From: Tubiluchus corallicola
Lineage: Eukaryota; Priapulida; Priapulimorpha; Priapulimorphida; Tubiluchidae
Reading direction: 5' to 3'
Length of the DNA: 64,000 bases
Assembly: GCA_030141605.1 (NCBI GenBank)
Contig: JAQGDQ010000016.1
Location: 536,499 to 600,498 of the forward strand
The notes below the pieces were generated by a model. It did not search any database. It was not told the origin of the DNA and saw only the letters and a program-made list of their open reading frames with translations. Below are positions 23,968-36,400 of this stretch, piece after piece. A program made the translations under genes and the position numbers. Every line of letters starts with the position of its first letter. Position 1 is the stretch's first letter.

Positions 23968-26900
23968 CTAATTCAGGACCAAGTGGATATGGACATTACT
24001 TCAGTGGAGTGAGAGTGTGATGTACCAAGACATGTGACAAATAGGAATTATTGCATTCAACTTTTTTCTGTTGAAATTTGTTTACAGTCACTGTGGTGGT
24101 GGGAATACAAATGACCACAGTTTATAGCAGTGGTTTAACTGTATATGGAACAATTCAATTGCTGGAACTGATTTTGCCGTAAGAAGCTTTTTATATGCAA
24201 ACAATTCGATGAAATTTCCTGGATGCTATCTATACTCGAAGAATGAGTGTATTGTCTACAGACAGCTTTGATTCACAAGTGGAAAATTTATGTTGTGTGT
24301 AGCTTTGCAAATTTTCTATTAATAATCGATTAAAATAATGATTGAAATAGCTTGATGAATTTAATCATTTGACGAAAAGCATTTCATATGTTTCACCTAA
24401 CCAGATGACTTGTTCCAGTTTTTTGTCTGCAAATCCTTGAATGCTGTATTAATTACAGTCATGTAGTTTTCATATATTCTTTAGGTCTGTGCCAAGCATA
24501 CCAAGAAGCAGTTTTCAAATCATTTTATGTTCCAGAATTTGCAGATATAATGCAATAAACCAGGGCCAGCCTTAAAATTAATTGGACCAATTTATAATTT
24601 TTCCTAATCGAGCCCCGAACCTCCGGTAGCTCCGCACTAGCGAGTAGAGTAATCTACCTTCGGCTCTTCATGTATGCATATCAATGCATTGCAATGATTA
24701 CAAAGAGTGCAGTCTTTTTACTATCATCTGTTTCTTGTTTCAGCTCTTACTGTGCAGTTCATTACATAAGCAATATAAAAGATAATATCTAAATTTACCT
24801 ATATTTACCTGTAGACTAGACATGGCTATTCTTTGCTGTCTTGCTTAAACCTATATGGGCAACCTGTGCTGTGACAAGAGTACACCTCCTAAAATAGAAA
24901 ACAGATTATCTCAAAATGAATTATTTTTGTTGTGGCTGAACATTTTTTTATTTCTACAATAATTTGCTTAACTATTAACTTATTTTCCAACTCTTATTTG
25001 TCACGGAATTTGAGGTAGTGCATATGGATACCTATTTAGATAATAAGACTATGTATACTTGATCTTTACCTTATTTGCGCTGATTTATGAAACTACGACT
25101 ATTTACCTAAAAGTAAAATGTAAATAAATGTGTAACAACTTGTAAATGTCTATAAACCTATACATTTTTAACAATATCATGTGATAAATTTACTATACTG
25201 CATCATTATGCACCTACATATCTTCATGGCAAAACGGCTATTGTTCTTTCAGAATCAGACTCGAGTCTCGAATGGAAAGTTTTCACAAGTCTACAATTTC
25301 TAAAATTCACTGCAGATACAGTAAAAAAGATAATTCAATCAAAGTGAGATCTATGTCCAGGCTCCAGCTATGCTGTTCACTTTGCAATTTCATTTTTTCA
25401 GAATGAAAAATAAATTGATATTTTTGGTAAATAATTACACAGTGATTAAACCAGGTGATGTTATAGCTTTGTAATTTTTATCGTGACCCATACATTTTGC
25501 TTACTAATTGACAGGCTTACACGTGTAATTTTCTATAAAAATGTAGCCGTTTGGTCCATTGACTTGCATGCATCACACTTTTTAAGCTCACGTTTTATTT
25601 GCAGCCCACCAAAATTGTTTGAGTAGCGCCCCACACCTCCTAAGTCCAGACCCGCCATAACCACTCTTAAGCACTACTTAATAGACGAGTGATACTAGTA
25701 TTTGCATTATTAAACGTTTTTTATTTTGTTGGTTATGTTAAAACCTAATAGCAAATTAACACATTATTAAGTTCAGAGTTTTATAGAAAGCATTTTCACA
25801 ATTTTGAGTTATTTTTTGGGATTGTGCACATTTAGATTTACACAAATGCTTTGGCTTTAACCCTGCTGAACCCAAAGCCAAACATATCAAACTTTTAAAT
25901 TATTTGTACTAAATAGTTTCAAAATTTGTAAAATTTCTTCCTATTGTTAATTCCTATGATTTCTTCCTAATGGATTCTGGGTTTGTCAGTTTGGATTCTG
26001 TCATTATTAATTATCGTTATATGTAGATCCTAGTGTGGTTGCGTTCTATATATTGTTCATGTTTTTGCAGACAACTAAACTGAGTGGAATGTTAGTATTT
26101 TAGTATTCCCCACATACGGAGTTGTTTATCAGCAGTCTTTGCATGATTATGAAAACTCACTTTTATTATTGTTGTTGTTGTTATTACTCTTTAATTTTTA
26201 CGTAAATGTAATAGAGAATTTGTGATCAATGTTAAGTTCAAAATGGTGAAATTTGTATATAAAATTTAACAATAATCACAGTCTAGATTAGTAATTATCA
26301 TTTTATTTTGCATTTATTGTCAGTCAATGACATTATGATGTCATGATCATCAAGCTTGTTGTCATTATCATTAACGTTCTCATATCGATTATCACTACTA
26401 TTCTCCTTATTGTCATCATCATCGTTGTCGTCGTCATCATCCTTGCATTTACACAAACACGTTCTCATGTTATGGGTTTTTCAATTAAACTTTCATACAA
26501 ACTTGATGCCAGTTAGATTTTATCTCCGCTGTGGATATGGTGATAATTTGGATTAGTATAAGATGCATCTAGGGAAGTTTAACACTTTTGATCATAATGT
26601 GGCTACTAGCTACATGTGCTGTGATTGCTACGTAGTCTAGCATTTTTAACCGACCTTTTAATCTGCAGCAGAGCCCGTTTATGTTCGCAAGCGAGTCGTG
26701 ATTATTCCATTGATTGGAGGAAAACCATCACTTTGCTTACTATTACTTCCTGGCAATTCATTACTTGCTTGTGTAGTTTTACCACAGCATAGTAATTTAT
26801 TTTGGGATTAGTTGTCGTACTGTGGATTTGGTATGCTAAGGGATCTTTTTGTTGCGAAAACGAAATGACAATACATGCCCAGATCCGGTATTTACTGAGT

Positions 26901-27320
26901 GACAGAACCGAAAATTGTGTGTTAATATTAAAAAATTGTGTGTAGAAAGACTGATATACAAAGTGTTTATTTTACGAATGTTTACTTTTTGCGGGTGGTA
27001 CTAAACGGTTGAATGAAAGCAAATATTCATGTGATTAAATGTATTTACCATTTTTCATAACTAGAGCCAGCAAATGCAAATATACAACAGTGATGAAGTG
27101 TTTAGTCAAACTGCAGTAAGACGAAATAATACACTTACATTATATACTGCAAGCTGGTAAATAGCTAATCTCAAAAAATAGTGGTTATAGAACAGGATAC
27201 GAATGCATATTGTAGTCTAACAAACTCTCCTAGTCTGACTATTCTGACTGTAAATCAGCATTTGTCAACACAAATTAAAAAATATCAAATGACAAGCTGT
27301 TAGCCCAGTACTTATGTAGA
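23968..27320. other. FKBP8 3' UTR and spacer before the cathepsin cluster
   Basis: About 590 bp of likely 3' UTR lead to an AATAAA at 24554. Beyond this no coding exon was recognised. A trinucleotide-rich patch (tcatcatcatcgttgtcgtc) lies at about 26400-26445. Sequences starting cagggccagcctt (24560) and ending agacccgccata (about 25660) faintly resemble hAT-element ends. Confidence 0.45.
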
Positions 27321-27323
27321 AAA

Positions 27324-27660
<337 letters not shown>

Positions 27661-27740
27661 CCTCTTTCCCCCTTTGTCTTTTTCGCTTCCCTCATCCCCC
27701 CACTTTCTTCCTTACTTACTTTACTTACGCAATTTATTTG

Positions 27741-27846
27741 GGCTTGTCACCTGTCGGTTTTTGTTTACCAATACGTAGTCTACAGATGGGCCTATATAAG
27801 GCCAATGTGGATCCTGCTGACTTATGGGGTAGAGTACTTTAGCAAG
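27741..27846 (+). promoter_or_regulatory. Promoter and untranslated first exon of cathepsin gene A
   Basis: A TATA box (GGGCCTATATAAGG, 27789-27801) is followed by a short exon that ends at 27846 before the donor GTAAGTTTTA. Upstream lie an E-box (CACCTG), a TTGTTTAC forkhead-like site and CCAAT, within TTTACCAATACGTAG. The same order and spacing recur before gene B at 44195-44310, including the donor context. The transcription start, about 25-30 bp after TATA, is inferred. Confidence 0.75.
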
Positions 27847-28564
27847 GTAAGTTTTACATGAAAAAACCTAAAACGATAACGAGCTAACAGTAAATAAAAA
27901 ATTTTGTGTAGTCTGGTGACTGTTAAAGAGGTTTATCGATGAAGTACTTGCATGTCTGTTGTGACTGGAATAGAGTTAATTAGTTTCAAATCCTCACAAT
28001 ATAACGGAACCACCACAATAACGGTATTTACTAAAACAATAGAAACAGCAGCAATCCTATAAAGGCTTGGTAGTACATATAATAAGCGAGCTTCATCCAT
28101 TTTTGTAACACTTTTCTTACCGACATGATTATGATTTTAAGTTGTGATTAATTTATTTTTCGGTTGCTATCTTAATTTCATGTTTGAAATTGCATGGTTA
28201 TCAACTGAATTCTTTTTTTCGGAATATCTGAGGAGGTAGAGCTTTCAAATCTTTGATAGCAAGAACGACATCAGTTTGATAAATGCTTTATATTCCACGA
28301 ACGATATCAATGAATTTTATATCAATTTTTACTAAAAAAATGACACCGTTACCACTGTACGCAACTAGTCATTTTCAGTTATCATTTTTCGCTTGAGAAT
28401 GACTTAGGACCGGCTCTCACAACCTAAAAATTATTACAACGAGGATTATGCCATATAGCACGGAAAGTTTTGCAGCTCGTGAGATGAAATAGACAATCAA
28501 CATTATTTTATTTTCAAATGTGTAAAAACTGACAATGTCAGAAGAAAGTGTTATTTTTTATATA

Positions 28565-29007
28565 CCGTATTTTCCCATGTATAAGAGACCCTTGTGTATA
28601 AGAGACCCCTTCAATTTTTAGGCAAAAATTCTGGAAAAAAGTTTTTTTGGTAATGAATAACTTTATTCATCATAGAAATCATTAAATTAAGCAGAGAGCT
28701 TATGCAGATGCGTTGATTGGCTGCAGAACAATCGATTTCTCTCCAATACCAAAGAGACATTTAAAAAAATAATAACTTACCCGGTACATTAATTTTATCA
28801 TTAGAATTTAGCCATGGAGAAGATTTATTGAAAGGAAACTATAATTATTCGAAATAAAACAGTTGTAGAGCACTTATTTCTTTAAAATCATTAGTGTCAC
28901 AATTTATGCATCTTATTGAAAAGACTTACTCCCATGTATAAGAGACCCCCTATTTTTAAAGTGAAAATTCTGAGCAAAAAAGGGTCTCTTATACACGGGA
29001 AAATACG
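28565..29007. mobile_element. TA-flanked MITE with TIR ccgtattttcccatgtataa
   Basis: The left end reads ta|CCGTATTTTCCCATGTATAA then gagaccc. The right end, reverse-complemented, reads ta|CGTATTTTCCCGTGTATAAG then agaccc. Both are flanked by TA (28563-28564 and 29008-29009). Additional internal copies of tgtataagagaccc lie inside both ends. The 443 bp carry no coding capacity. It lies in intron 1 of gene A. TA duplication suggests a Tc1/mariner-superfamily derivative. Confidence 0.8.
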
Positions 29008-29485
29008 TACTACGAATGTCATGGAGAGTATGCATAACCAAAAAGCACTTTTTAGTTATAAACACGCTCATATTATATGTATAATCTTTGTTTATGTAAA
29101 GTGGTTAACAAAACAGTAGTACCTGATTCAAGTCTCTCCACAGTACAGGTGCAAGTTAGTCAGTGTATTGTAACAGTGCAATATAACGTCTATAAGATTT
29201 TCAAGCAAATAACTTCAGTTAGGTGCACATATATTATATCAGTTTGGCATAACATATTAACTTGCCAGTATGACATTTTTGGCTGTATTCAGTCCAATAT
29301 AAATGTTTGTAAACATTTCTGAGAATAGAATTCATTACCACTAATAATAATAATAACAATAAAATAAAGAAGGATTTTCTGAGGAGGTAAATGTCTTGTT
29401 TTATCAGTTCTCTGTCGTTAGTGACATTTAACATTACAGCTATGATTTTCAATGACGACGACGATGGTGATAATGATTGTGGTGA

Positions 29486-29493
29486 TTCTTCTT

Positions 29494-29570
<77 letters not shown>

Positions 29571-29685
29571 TATTATTATTAATGGTGATGATAATAATAT
29601 TAATGGTAATATTAATAAAAATAATATTGATAAGCATTATTATTAACATTATTATTATTATTATTATTATTTTATGTAGCTTTTT
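29486..29685. repeat. Compound (TTC)n-(TTA)n microsatellite
   Basis: A pure TTC run (about 29486-29522) passes into TTA (to about 29580), then impure AAT/TTA sequence to about 29680. Homopolymeric frames here are artefacts. Confidence 0.95.
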
Positions 29686-29881
29686 GGCTTCGTATGTTAA
29701 ACACAAACGTTGACACTAGTTAAGAGATTTCACAAACACTTTTGTCTCTAATAACGTAAATATGTTTTTTCCGAAATGCAAGTTTCGATTATAAATAATA
29801 AATTATAAGTTTTGATTATGTTGCAATATAGTATCTGAAATGGTCTAATATAAATTTTTCGTTAATTTTAATTTTACTTAG

Positions 29882-29954
29882 TATATATATAATATTTAAT
29901 ATATTATAATTATATATTATATAATATAATTATTATATATATTATAATATATAG
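29882..29954. repeat. AT-only palindromic tract
   Basis: About 73 bases made almost only of A and T, with several nested self-complementary stretches such as tatatattatataatata. It could extrude a cruciform or be an unstable site. It lies in intron 1 of gene A. Confidence 0.7.
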
Positions 29955-30488
29955 GCAACATGAAATACTTGTTGATTCAAGCTGCTTTTGCTTGAGAATG
30001 AAGCCAGCTTTAAAAACTATGAGAATAAATAATTTAAGTGCCAGATAACTAGACGTTTTTTATCAGTTGATTACGTTTTTTATTCTCAGCTGCCCTAACA
30101 AGAAAATATAATCAAGATCAGAATTTTTCGTTTTTTAAAAGTTATAAATGCAAAGTTACAAAGTTTTTTGCGGTTGATAATTCTGATAAGTATGTAAAAA
30201 TTTTCTTTAAAAGACTTTAATTAAAATGTATGTTAATTAATGCAACAGTAACAAATGCCGAAGATAACCATGTCATTTTGCTAAAAATTTGGAAAGCAGC
30301 CCTAGACAGAAATCATGATAATATTCATAGAGTGAAGCAGTGAAGCACGGTTCTTTGTTTTGGTTTTGTTAAATACATTAATTTCAATAACAAAGGGCTT
30401 TGCTAACTGATTTTGCTATAAAATAGTTTATTTTTTGTATAGGTATACGTGGATTAGGTGCTGGCATCATCCACTAGAATTGTTCAGA

Positions 30489-33400
30489 ATGAAGATTTGT
30501 GCAGCGCTTTTTCTCCTAGTTGTTGTCACATCTGAAGTGGCAGCTGATGATGGCATTCCGACTTGGGAGGAGTTTAAAGCTATGTATCGTAAGTTTATTC
30601 TACACTTAACTATATCTGAGAGTCTTAGACTCAAGGCTCACGCTAACAGATTGTTGAAAAAGTAGTAAGAGTGTTGCAATGTATGCATTATACTCGCCTT
30701 ATTTTTTACACTATGAACGATTTTCAGTTAGCCGTGTTCAGCTCAAGTAGGTGAATATTTTTGGCGAATTTTTTTCTCTAAAACTGAAGCATGGCTTTTA
30801 AACAACTGTTGTTTTTTGTCATGTCAATCATCCTGCCGAAACCACCTCCGTCCTCGTTTATTTGCTCGTCCTTCATTACGTTGTCCTCGATTCTACCCTT
30901 TTTTCGTTTCCCCGTTTTATCTGCTCTTGGTGGAACTACCGTTAGTGTTACTTTTCAATTTTGCAACAAAATTTTATGTTTTAATGTGCAGACAAACGCT
31001 ATGACGCAAGAACTTTCGAAGAACAAAGAAGGCATCGCATATTCAACTACAACGTAGCACAAATACATGATCACAATAGACTTTATGAAGAAGGAAAGAC
31101 AACTTACAAGCAAGGAGTAAACGCCTTTAGCGACATGGTTAGTGTTTTAAAACGAAATGTTTCTTGTTGCAATCTACATTGTTTTGAGGTTGTTAATTTT
31201 GTCTGTCATTAAAAATACATAATTGTATATATTATATACATTAAATTGCTTCTGTTAAATTTTCTTCCCAATCAAAATTAATTTTAAACCTCTGCATTTA
31301 TCAGTTGTCTGTAATGCATAAAACAGTTATTATTTTCAAAATGTTACTAACTCTTTTAGTAACCAAAGTTAAACTAAATATTTAATTACAAGAACTATTC
31401 TTTTGATTATTTTTTTCAATAGTCTCATTCGCTTGTACCTAGTATTTAGAGTTTGGCTCTTTGTTTGGTAAGACGATGTCAGCTACAATGACTGTTAGAT
31501 AAAATAACGTTTTTGCACATTTGCAAAAATTTCTATGGAAGCAACGGCAAGTTATAATGATGATTCTTTGTATAAGTGGCTTAAATGTTCACGATGCTAT
31601 ACAGCTGTTTATGACATATTGGAAAAAACTTGAATTATAATTACTCCACTGCAATTTATAACCAATTAATTCGTGTCTGTGAATAAAACTTCTACTTATT
31701 TCACCTCGCTTGTGTCTTATACAGGTGGATAATAATGCCGTGTCGGCGAGTTTTTTTATTTCTTTTATCATTAGAAACTACGCAATAGCGGATACAGCCC
31801 ACTTAGCGGTCTCTGATCTTCATGGTGTTCATTTTGCTACTACATTTATTGAAACATTTTTAACACGTAAACGTTATAAGCATTTGAAATTCAGAGTTTT
31901 TGTGCGCCGCTTTCCGTTGCTGACGGGTCTTATTTTACACAGACAGCTACAGAAGTCATCGAATCAAGCACAGGTCTGGTACCCCCAGCTGATCTAGCTT
32001 CAGAAACTCTCACAAATGTAGCCCATCAGAAGATAACTGCTTATCCCGACGTTGACTGGACTAACAATGAATGTATGTCACCTGTTCGAAACCAGGTAAG
32101 CAAATACTGCAAAATAGAAGATCAGTAATGCAACCACAATGTAGAAAACAGACTGCTCTCTGTCAAAAAGGAAACACTTGACAAAAATTCAACTGCAAAA
32201 TCTATCTACTTTTGCGAGACTATTGAAATAGACTAAAAGGTTACAATGCAGGCATGTCTGGTGGAAGACTGATGTTTTGTGCCTACCAATAGTGTTTTGC
32301 AATGTTGCTCACTAAAAATGTAGCTCTGACACATTTATAAGTAAAATACATTTATTATAACGCCATTTTATTCAAAACGTGCAATAAATTTAGCAAAGGA
32401 ATTCCCAACCTGCTGGAGAAATTCCCTAAGAGGAAAAATTTAGGATTTAAGGATAAATTAGGATAATGAATTGTAAAATGTAAAATACTATCGTAATATT
32501 ATTTTCAAAACTACATTCTACAAGATCATTCTACAAGCTGTTTTACAACTTTTTGTCGTCATCGTCGTCGTCGTCGCCTGTAATGCTGCTGCTTGCGTTA
32601 TGACCTTTATTATTGGTATAATCAGTTTTGAATTTTGTCGATTATTCGGAGTTCGCCTCTTTTAAATTACAGGGATCATGTGGTAGTTGCTGGGCATTTG
32701 CGGCGGTAAGTAGACCTATATACTTGTATTACTGCACTATATGATTTATAGCAAACTATATGTTGTACTATCCTTGAATATCATTCTCATTCAGGCTTAG
32801 TCTGCACGACTTATCACATTGTTAATTATACGGATAACATTCTGCCAACAGTTCGTTTAGAAATTCACCTTAATATATCTTGCCCACAACATCCTAATTT
32901 ACTTAAACAGTTGCCATAAGGTTTCTTCTTCTAAGGGCTAGGAAGAGGTTCTTCATTTGGAACAAAACGTAAACGTAATAAAGCTAGAGCTAAGTTTTTA
33001 CTTACCACAGATCTACAGACATTGCTATGATCCAAAAGCTAGTTTGTGCTACGCAGTATAAGATTTTTAGTGAAAATTTAGCTATAGTAAAAGAAACTAG
33101 AAAATAAGATGTCCTTAAACTGAATCACTAACAGGGAAATTTTACTTACTTTTGTATCATTTAAGGCTCTTATAGTTATTGTATATCGTGGAATGCAAAT
33201 TTATTGGAATGGAATGCAAGGGTCGCTTATTGACGACAACTATCAAGCATAAGCGTTCCTGTTTGTTCCATGTAATGTGTGGTGTGTAAAACGTTTCATG
33301 TTTACTTCACCTTAATTTCAGAACACAGCGCTCAATACACGTTTCTGCTTGAAGCATAATTTAGGCTCTGCTCAAGAATTCAGCGACCAGCATTTAGTGG

Positions 33401-36400
33401 ACTGTAACACTGAAACGAAGTCTTACTGTGTTCAAACTGCAGTTAATGTGTATCATTGCCAAAATTGTCGTAATAATGGATGTAAAGGTGGATGGCCGCT
33501 CTGCGCATACTATTATATTAATGAGAATGACATCACCATGAATAAAGATTATCCATATACAGCACAGGTACAATTATTAACATGTAATAGGCCCTAGTAA
33601 GTGCGGAAGATTGGTGCAATTAGTTTTTATATTGTACTCGTTGATGTAGTGGTTATAAGTTTATTAAATTACCAAAATACCCGGATGCTAAGAGAAAACA
33701 TGTGATGTTAAAAATATTTAGCCAATTAAATTAGTGCATTAAATCTATTTTTTAATTTAATTTGCGTGCGAAAGGAAGTTTTTCTGTAGACCTAATGATT
33801 TCACTACTTGAATTTAGAACTTTTAACTTTATTGTAAACGTTAATGTAAAGGTTAATTAATCATTATCGTTTAAATGTAATTATCTCCATGTAATGTCAA
33901 CATATGCACGTATGTGTGTGTTTACTGTTTTTTGCAATTAGATTTTAATTAGGGTCATTTCCTGTATGTGCTCACCCCCTTTTCATTTCAATCAATTTCA
34001 TGTAATGTTTTGAAATGTATTAATTTTTATATGGACATTTGTCCGAAATAAAATTATAATCAAATTAAATTAAAACGTAAATTGGTTTAAACAATTCTAA
34101 GGAAGAGCACTTAGCTGTAAACCCGCTTCGCAGATCGTAAGCCGTATTCAAGTTTTGTGACGGCATGTTAAACTGAATCATCTTCTATTTACTTCATGTG
34201 TTAAAGCCAATTTTACCTTTTTTTCAAGAAGACGCTACCATGACGGCATCATTCCATAACGTTACCCTGGTTGGTCATTATTGAAATTCTTTACGTGTAC
34301 CGCTTGTTCTGAATGCAAAAGTCAATCGAGGGAAAAATATTAGGCACCTACTTACTTTCGTGAATCGTGAAATTTATTGTAGTTACAGTATTGTTGTTAT
34401 ATGTTCTAGGACGGAACATGTAAGAACATTTCACCAGTATATACGCCCGGTAGTGAGGTGGTGTCCAAAGGCAAATTTGACTATTCATGCAAGAAAAGGC
34501 AAGTGTTCAGATAAATTTTGTACGTTTTCACATGTGCTTTTGTTGTGGCTTTTCATTGGCTTATTCGTTTTTTTATTTCGTCAGCTTTGAATTTGTAATT
34601 GTACTTTACTGTTCATTTATTAAAAAAATTCAATAATGATGGGCCATTAATTGGAATTCTTTCTCTCAGATGTCTGCTCAATGCAGTGCAGCACTAGAGA
34701 CACATTGCATGATAAATCGAAGTAAACTGCAACATTATTTCTCATCCCAATATAGTAACATTATAGTTCTTCTTTTGTAAATATTTTTATTTGCTTTGAT
34801 TTATTTTGTTTTTACTGTGCATATTGCGTGTAGAATGTTTATGAGTTACAGAAATGAACTGTCGCTAGATTCGGATTTCAGCCATTCAGAACTCTTCCAT
34901 GAGACAATTTCGTCTGTTTATTTGTTTATTTATATATTTTTCTTTTCTTCTTTTCTTTCTTTACGCTCATTTAATACTGCCTACCCGAGTTGTACGTTTA
35001 CTCATTCTCTTTCATTCAATTGTAATTTTTATAGGCGCAAAATAAACCTTAGTAACTATAAGTATAATGTTATATACTCTGTAAAACGATTTGCAAAGTA
35101 GTAATTATAGTTATGAAGTTATAACATATTTATAATTAAGCAAAAATTATTTAGTATTTAATGTATTCATGCCTGTTAGTGGTTAGTAACCGCCAAGCCG
35201 AAATGTCCTGAGTAAGAACAAAAATATTGCAAAACCTATGTTGTTTTTTTAATTAATAAAAGATTGCCCTTCTGGTTCACAGAGTATAAACAGGTTACAT
35301 TTAATAAAAGCAATAATAATGATACTGCTTTAATAAAAAAAATGGCATTAGTCGCTGCTATATCCGAATTTAATAGGCTTTCGCCGCTGTTGCGTAAGTA
35401 GTTTGCAACCGTGCATTCGTCCGTACCTTTCTCAGATCCTAATTTTGTGCTGTTACCATATGTTTCATGCTCTAATCATGAAATGAATATTATTTACGAA
35501 TACTGTTAGAAGTATGTAAAAAAATCTCAACTCTTCCAGTAACCCAGTCACAATGAAACCATCGAATGTTGTTAAGGGCTTCATGAAGGCACGTTGAGAA
35601 AGGTTTGATAATGTGACACATTTGCTAACCACACTTTCTGTTGTAGACTGAGTTTAGAAAGCTAACTGAGTGCAATTTTCGCCAAATTAATTTATTCATC
35701 CTATTATTTAAATCATCTAGATATTGTTTGTGAACAAACTAAAGCATATTGGTAGTTTTGGTATAAACATACTTTTCGGATTTTTTTAAAAAACATCTTT
35801 TCATAACTTAAATGTGCCGTTATATTTTTTGATTGATAATGATTGCTTTGCACGAATTTGTGTTTGTTTTTCTCTTATTGTAAAGCACTGCATTTGCTCA
35901 CCTGAATTTTGTTTGCTCACAAATCACATGATGCCTCTAGTTTTGTTAAATATCCTCCTTGGATTTTTACCAGGAAGATAAAAAATTATCGTGTAAACGC
36001 TTATCTTTTTAAATGGGATAAACAAAAATTATTGAAATTTGTTTGTAATTTTCTTTTAAAAAGTGGATCGGCAGGAGATGAGTCATGTATCTTAAAAGCC
36101 TTACAAACTGGACCTGTTGTTGTTGCTATTCGAGTAACCAGCAGTTTTCGTTCCTATAAAAGTGGTAAGTAGATATACCGCACAGAATTAGAATCAGAAT
36201 TTTTTTTTATTTGCCTTGATCATTTTGTGCCGTAGTACATTACCCACATCAATTACAATGACAGTGAAGAACGGGATTGTGAAAGGCCAGATGGTCACCA
36301 AGTCAGCCAGGTCTCCATACAGAAATATAGATGTAAATGTAGAAATAACACACATAGGAAAAAGTATCAAAATGGATTAGTAAAACAGAAACAAAATAAG

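Noticed and set aside
24600-24665. tRNA-like stretch on the minus strand (gaggttcggggctcg)
   Set aside because: The T-loop does not match GGTTCRANNC and no cloverleaf forms.
24560-25665. Possible hAT-type element between cagggccagcctt and agacccgccata
   Set aside because: The ends resemble hAT termini only loosely, do not pair well with each other, and no 8 bp target duplication was found.
29391-29706. Frames rich in Ser/Tyr, Ile or Asn/Lys
   Set aside because: Products of the TTC/TTA microsatellite.
30435-30488. Upstream ATG extending gene A by 18 codons
   Set aside because: The extension contains the splice acceptor (gtatag at 30442) and is absent in gene B; the signal peptide starts at MKIC.
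31710-31997. 95-codon plus-strand frame overlapping the third coding exon of gene A
   Set aside because: It reads the exon in the wrong frame; the correct frame is fixed by splice phase and match to gene B.
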